Assembly: GCF_007565055.1 (NCBI RefSeq)
Contig: NC_044557.1
Location: forward strand, 73,666,595-73,730,594
Direction: 5' to 3'
DNA from: Rhinopithecus roxellana
Taxonomy: Eukaryota; Chordata; Mammalia; Primates; Cercopithecidae
DNA length: 64,000 nucleotides
Shown piece by piece: positions 51,601-57,600 of the stretch. Made by a program: the position numbers and the translations under genes. The notes beneath the pieces were generated by a model. It was not told the origin of the DNA. It searched no databases and saw nothing but the letters and a program-made list of their open reading frames with translations. Position 1 is the first letter of the stretch. Each line of letters starts with the position of its first letter.

Positions 51601-54600
51601 TTATTTTAACTGTCTGTTTCTATTTCAAAACAATAATTTAGAAGGCATGTGTTTCTTATTTATTGTTGACTTTGTATAGGCTCGCTAAAATGATAATAAA
51701 GTTGTTTGAACAAAGGAGCATATCTTCCAAAAGTTGTGTATTGGCTCCAAATTTGCTTTGCTTTGCATATTTATAACAATGCGTCATAAATTTAATGGAG
51801 GAAAATATTGTAATTATACTAATTTTACATATTGAGCATATTTTAAAATAAATAATGAATATATTACACTCAGCCTGGCTAAAATGAGTTTGCTGCTGAG
51901 TATAGTTTATCATGTAGAAACCAGTTCATCCCTTGTGCATTCACAGGTAACTGCCCAGCCAGTTGAAAGGTCTGCGTTTCCTGTTCATTATGTGGCCTTC
52001 GTGTCCTCACTCTTAGTGATCACTCAGCCAGTGGCAGCACAGCCGGGACAGCCGTTTCCTCAGCAGCCTTCGGTAAAGGCAACAGATTCTGACGTAAGTC
52101 ATAACTCAAAATTTTACTTAAGTGAAAGAATTAAGCTACAAATTCTGAAGGATGAGCCAGTTTCACTCATCCTGGTGTGCTGGCAGCCTGAAGATCGCCC
52201 AGCCCCTTTAGAAGTTGGACTAATATCCAAGGGTGCCATCTTGTACTGTCTTAAAAATGCTGATGTTAAATGAACTTCTGCTGCTCAGATTTATGAACTC
52301 TTTGTGTGGAACAAGGAGCTTCTGCAGCTTTTCAATTTACAATGAGGCATTTTTGAAAATAAAGTTTTGCATATATTTTTAAAAGCATGGAGACAGGACA
52401 ATTGTTATAATTCTCTACTTTTTTTTTTTTTTTTTTAGGGTAACTGCGTATCAGTTGGAATTACTGCACTAACTTTGAGGGCCATACTCAAGGACTACAA
52501 TAATAACCAAGTCAATGGCCTTAGTGGAAATACAACAATTCCGTTTAGCAGCTGTTGGGCCAACTACACAGACCTTACTCCGCTTAGAACAGGTGGGTGC
52601 ACTAGTTTGGATCCTCACATATATAACCTAAGTAGAGACAATTATAATGGTCTTTTAATGAACAAAACATTCTGTAACACTCTGGTGAATAAACTATAGA
52701 TATCAGAATGCTATATTTTGCCTTGTTTCAGAAAATATTTAGTCTAGCTTAAGAGTAGATTTAATATGTGAAAAAATAGAAATTAAAATAAAAAATTAAG
52801 GAAGTCAAAATTATATCACGATTTATCCATTTGTATACTTTTCTAAATTTGCTCACTAAAAATGTATTACATTTACAGTAAGAAAAATTAACATATGGAT
52901 TTTCAAATTCAATAAAAGAAAGGATAAGGTAGGCTCATATAACTTGAATGTCTTAAGGAGGAGTTCAGAGTTCGGCTAGAAAGTTGGCTGTGGTCTTTCT
53001 GAAAGCCAAAGCAAAAGAGAAAATGAGTATTATCATAATTTACAGTACCCATCAAATAAACAGACCAGTTGCTGTGGAGAATTATAATATTCTCTGAGAA
53101 CAGAACAAATGTCCCCTGTGATTTTTCAGACAGTGTGCACAATTAATCTCTATTAAGTAATACCTTGAACATCGGTGCAGTAAATACAGCCATGACTGCC
53201 ACAATTACGTTTTTTATACTATCTTCATACAGGTTGATGACACAACTCTGACTGGTAAAAACCATTCTACCAGGGCCCAAATGATATATCCCCAAACAGA
53301 TCTCTCTTGGTGATAGAATGTAGAGTATCTAAAAGAATGAAATGGATAAACTGCTTACATTTGAGAAAGGCCTCCATTGTTCTGTTTCTCCCAACCCAGG
53401 ACCCACTTAAGACAGTCAGGGGCCTTAACTTCTGAAAAGGCTATGTAGTGGCATCCCTGCCCCACTTTTTTTCCCTGAATTTTTGTTTCTCCATGATTTG
53501 TTAGTGCCCTACACCAGATATGTTCAGTCTTCCTACTGGGCAGCAATATCTCAGCCTAATGTTTGCTAATAATTAAATGACAATTAGTTCAATGGTGTGC
53601 TCCTAGACAAGTACCTTGTATCCCACTGCTTTCTGGTTAAGAGCAGAGCTAAATTCTTTTAACTATCAGCCCAAATGGAATTTTTTTTTTTATGGGAAAT
53701 GAGGCAGCTGGCAAGAACCCTACCTGAAAAGAAGTTTGTTCACCTCCTCATGAGAGTGGACCCAATAAGTGCCCAGTGGCAAAGAACTAACCTTGTGACC
53801 AAGGTCTTCAAACTACAATGTTCCCAAAGTACCCAGGATCACTGGGGCGTTAAAGCACTAAAATAGGTTTTGGCATTTTACTGTGGCAACAAAATAATAA
53901 TTTAAGCATTTTTCTTTCATACATTAAGTTCTTTTCAGAATTCAAAGCTTCCCTTAGGAGTGTCTTACTTGCCATGGAGAAGTACCAGGGCTCTTCACCT
54001 ATGTGTTTCCTTTTCCTTCCTTCCCTCCCTCCCTCCCTCCCTCCCTCCCTCCCTCCCTTCCTTCCTTCCTTCCTTTCTTCCTTCCTCCCTCTCTCCTTCC
54101 TTCCACTCTTCCCTCCCTCCCCCTCTGTCCTCTCTCTTACCCTCTCCTTCTCCCCTCCCCTCTTCCTCTCTCTCTCTCTCCTTTTTTCTTCATCAAGTGT
54201 GGCATCTCAGTTCCCTGGTTATGTACAATAGGGAAAGCCAAGTGTAGGGATCTCTTCATTATTTTTAAATCAGTTAGCCAGTTTTTAGATTAACCACAGT
54301 AAAATTATAACAACAACAAAGCATTAGTGAGAAAATTAACAAAATATCTTTCACTGACTCTTTCTAACAGGTAAGCCCCACAGTCACTACACTGAAGGAA
54401 ATCCTCTTGTTGATCAGACTGTGGCCTGACAGCACAGCACCCCTCTTCTACATATAGCTCCATAAACAGCAAAGCAGAGTATTCGGGTAGAGGAGATATA
54501 GGTTGTGGTTTCTAACACAGAAAATGGTGATGTGAGAAATGGGTGGGAGAAAAAGAATCTGCATCTTTAATCAACCTAGATAAAGACAGTATTACTAATA

Positions 54601-57600
54601 GACACTGGGACATATTTGTTTAGCGTCCTATGTAATGTTTAGTGCTTCAGTTTCTATTGCTATGTAACAAACCAGCCCCAAATCTAATAACACCATTTCA
54701 TTTGCTCACAATTGTGTGTGTCAGAAATTTGGGCCAGGATGGATCATCACTGCTCCAATGTCTGGGACTTCAGCTGAGATTTTCTGTTAACTAGAGCTGG
54801 CTAAGATGGCTTAACTGAGGTCATATCTCTATGGACCTGATTCTGGATTTTGACTGGATTCTTCAGATCTCCTCTATGTGGTCTTTCCATAAAGCTAGCT
54901 TGGGCTTCTTCACAGTACTTCAGGAGGAGAAAAACAAAATAAAAGGACTACCCTAAATTATTTGCGCATCAAGAAAATTAATAAAATAACCTCACCTGCC
55001 ACAAAAATTCAGATTTTTTAATGCAAAAAGAAAAAAATTTTAATACATCATTGTCAGGAATTGTCAGTGACAGAAAATTCTATAGCACAGTGCCCATATA
55101 TATCCTGAAAGTTATATAATGAATTGCAATTGTTCATAAAACCACAGATGTGATCAAGATCTAATTATATTCTCTTCCTAAATAAAGAATGAAAACAGAA
55201 ATGACTTTTTAAAAACAAATAACAGAGAAAACAAATGAGTAAAAACTTACAGGGCTGTACAAGTATTAGAAATGCCATTCTGTGTGATGACTAGTATAAA
55301 TGATAGCAACAGACCCAAAAGAAATTATAGCAAGGAAAAATATATTGGTTATCTCCTATTCAAAACTGTGGGAAGATTTAACCTGGAGATTAAATAATAT
55401 TGGATGAGCTCTTTAACTTTTTTAGATTCTAAACACAAGTAACAATGTTTCTAAAATGTCTACCCGGAGTAAGGAAAAAGGGTCACAGCCTTGTAATAAA
55501 AAAATAGCATTTAACTTCAAGCAAATGTGAAACACGGTAAAAGTTTTTGAATCTGAATGGAGGGCATATGGTTGTTTGCTGTATTATTCCTTCAACTCTT
55601 TTCTTGTTTGAAATTTTTCAAAATAAAAAGTTCAGTATCCATCCCCACCACCCCCAACTGAGACTGATGCTTCTCTACTCCTAGGTCAAGTACGAAGGGA
55701 TGCAACTGAGATTCAGCACCCTCACCTCTCTTCCCTATTGTCCCTCATTTCTTTTCTAACAGTCTTTGTCCAGTCCTGGGCACTAGGAAGGGGCTCTAAG
55801 AAGCAGGAACTGCTGCCGCAGAAAGAAAATCTACCCAGCTTTCCTGTTGTTCAGTTAATGGACAGATAGAACTCTTCTAACTCTGAGACCCTGTCTATAC
55901 TTGTCTGTACTTAAACTAATTTATTGGACTCAACTTTCAAAAATAGTTCATCAGGATCTATATAGTGTTTTTCAGTCAATGAAAATCAAATGGGAGCTGT
56001 ATGAAAACAAGTAAAACATAAAAGGAAATCAAATAGTATGATGCTTTTTTTTTTTCCAGGAAAAAATTATAAGATTGAATTTATACTGGATAATGTTGTT
56101 TGGGTAGAATCCAGAACTTTCAGTCTGCTGGCAGAGTCTGTCTCTAGCAGCAGCAGTGGCAGCAGCAGCAGTAGTAGCAGCAGCAGTGGCAGCAGCAGCA
56201 GCAACAGCAAAGCATCAACTGTGGGTACATATGCCCAGATAATGACTGTAGTAATTAGCTGTCTGATTGGAAGAATGTGGCTCTTGGAAATACTTATGGC
56301 TGCAGTTTCAACTTTGAAGATAACTTTAAGTAAGTATAGTCCATTAATACAGTATTTCTCCACATAGTGAAGTACCAGTGTTTACTGGATAAAGGCTGTG
56401 TGCCCAGCTCTTGTGCATGATATGACTGTGTACACAAAGAGAAAGTAACAGCCTCAATGGCAGAGACAAGACAACCTATGGAAAATGTTATTCACTACAT
56501 GCTGGTTTATAAGAATGTGGTGAAACAAGGCTGGGCACAGTGGCTCATACCTGTAATCCCAGCATTTTGGGCGGCTGAAGCAGGTGGATCACCTGAGGTC
56601 AGGAAGTGGAGACCAGCCTGGCCAACATGGCAAAACCCCATCTCTACTAAAAATATAAAAATATTAGCTGGGCATGGTGGTGTGCAACTGTAATCCCAGC
56701 TACTTGGGAGGCTGAGGCAGGAGAATCGCTTGAGCCTGGGAGGTGGAGGCTGCAGTGAACTGAGATCCCGCCACTGTACTCCAGCCTGCGTGACAGAGCA
56801 AGACTCTGTCAAAATAAATAAATGAAATAAATAAATATGTACGTAAATAAATACGTACTTAAATAAATAAATAAATAAACAAATAAATAAATAAATAATG
56901 TGGTGAAACAAAAGTGCAGGTCATGTCAGAACTCTTTTTGAGTTGCAAGATGCAGATTCTTAGCTTGGAATGCTCTAGCTAGTAAAGTGATCACTTAACT
57001 GAGAAGTCCAGAAGTTTCTGAAACAGTTGGATCTAAGGACTCAAATGGTATCTTCTAGAACTTCTGTCTCTTCTTCTCTTGGCTAAACTCTCTATGGTGT
57101 TGGCTTCACTTCCAGGCTGACTCCTCACCACCCCCACTCCTCATTACAAAGGTACCAAACAACATCTTCTAGCAGCCCATCAACCAATAGGGAAAGAGCT
57201 AACCTCTTTCCCAACGGTTCCAGAGAAAAGCCCCAAAGCTATGTCATTGATCTGCCTTGGGTCACATGCCCATTCCTGAACCAATCACTGTGGCCACAGC
57301 GTTCTAATTAGCTTGGCCTGGGTCACATGGGGTAAGGTACTGAGAATGGTGGAGGTGTAGTTTCACTAAGGATAATAAAGGTGCTAGTACCAGAAATGAC
57401 GGGCAGACAGAGACACTGAATATTAGAGAGATTAATAAAAGGGAGAGGTCTCTATATGATTAGAGATGATTGCAAATGTCATTGCATTAGGAACACATGA
57501 AAGTTGGGACTGTTTAAAATGTATAAGATTTGGAGAGGGAGGGAAAAGGCACTCAAGAACAGGGACATGATAGGAGCAAGGAAAAAAATGACAGTGGAAT

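Larger units (their letters stand above)
52593..56059 (+). other. Intron 27
   Basis: Contains a polypyrimidine microsatellite (54014-54190) and a diverged repeat (54640-54960). The regions 52600-53950 and 54970-56059 hold nothing I could identify securely; the last part (55560-55635) resembles an old L1 3' end. Confidence 0.65.

Noticed and set aside
51884..52273. 129-codon frame as a short independent gene
   Set aside because: It contains PKHD1L1 exon 26 with open intron on each side; splice sites at 51946 and 52094 are strong.
53960..54293. Three overlapping Pro-Ser-Leu frames
   Set aside because: Translation of a pyrimidine tract in all three frames; not a protein.
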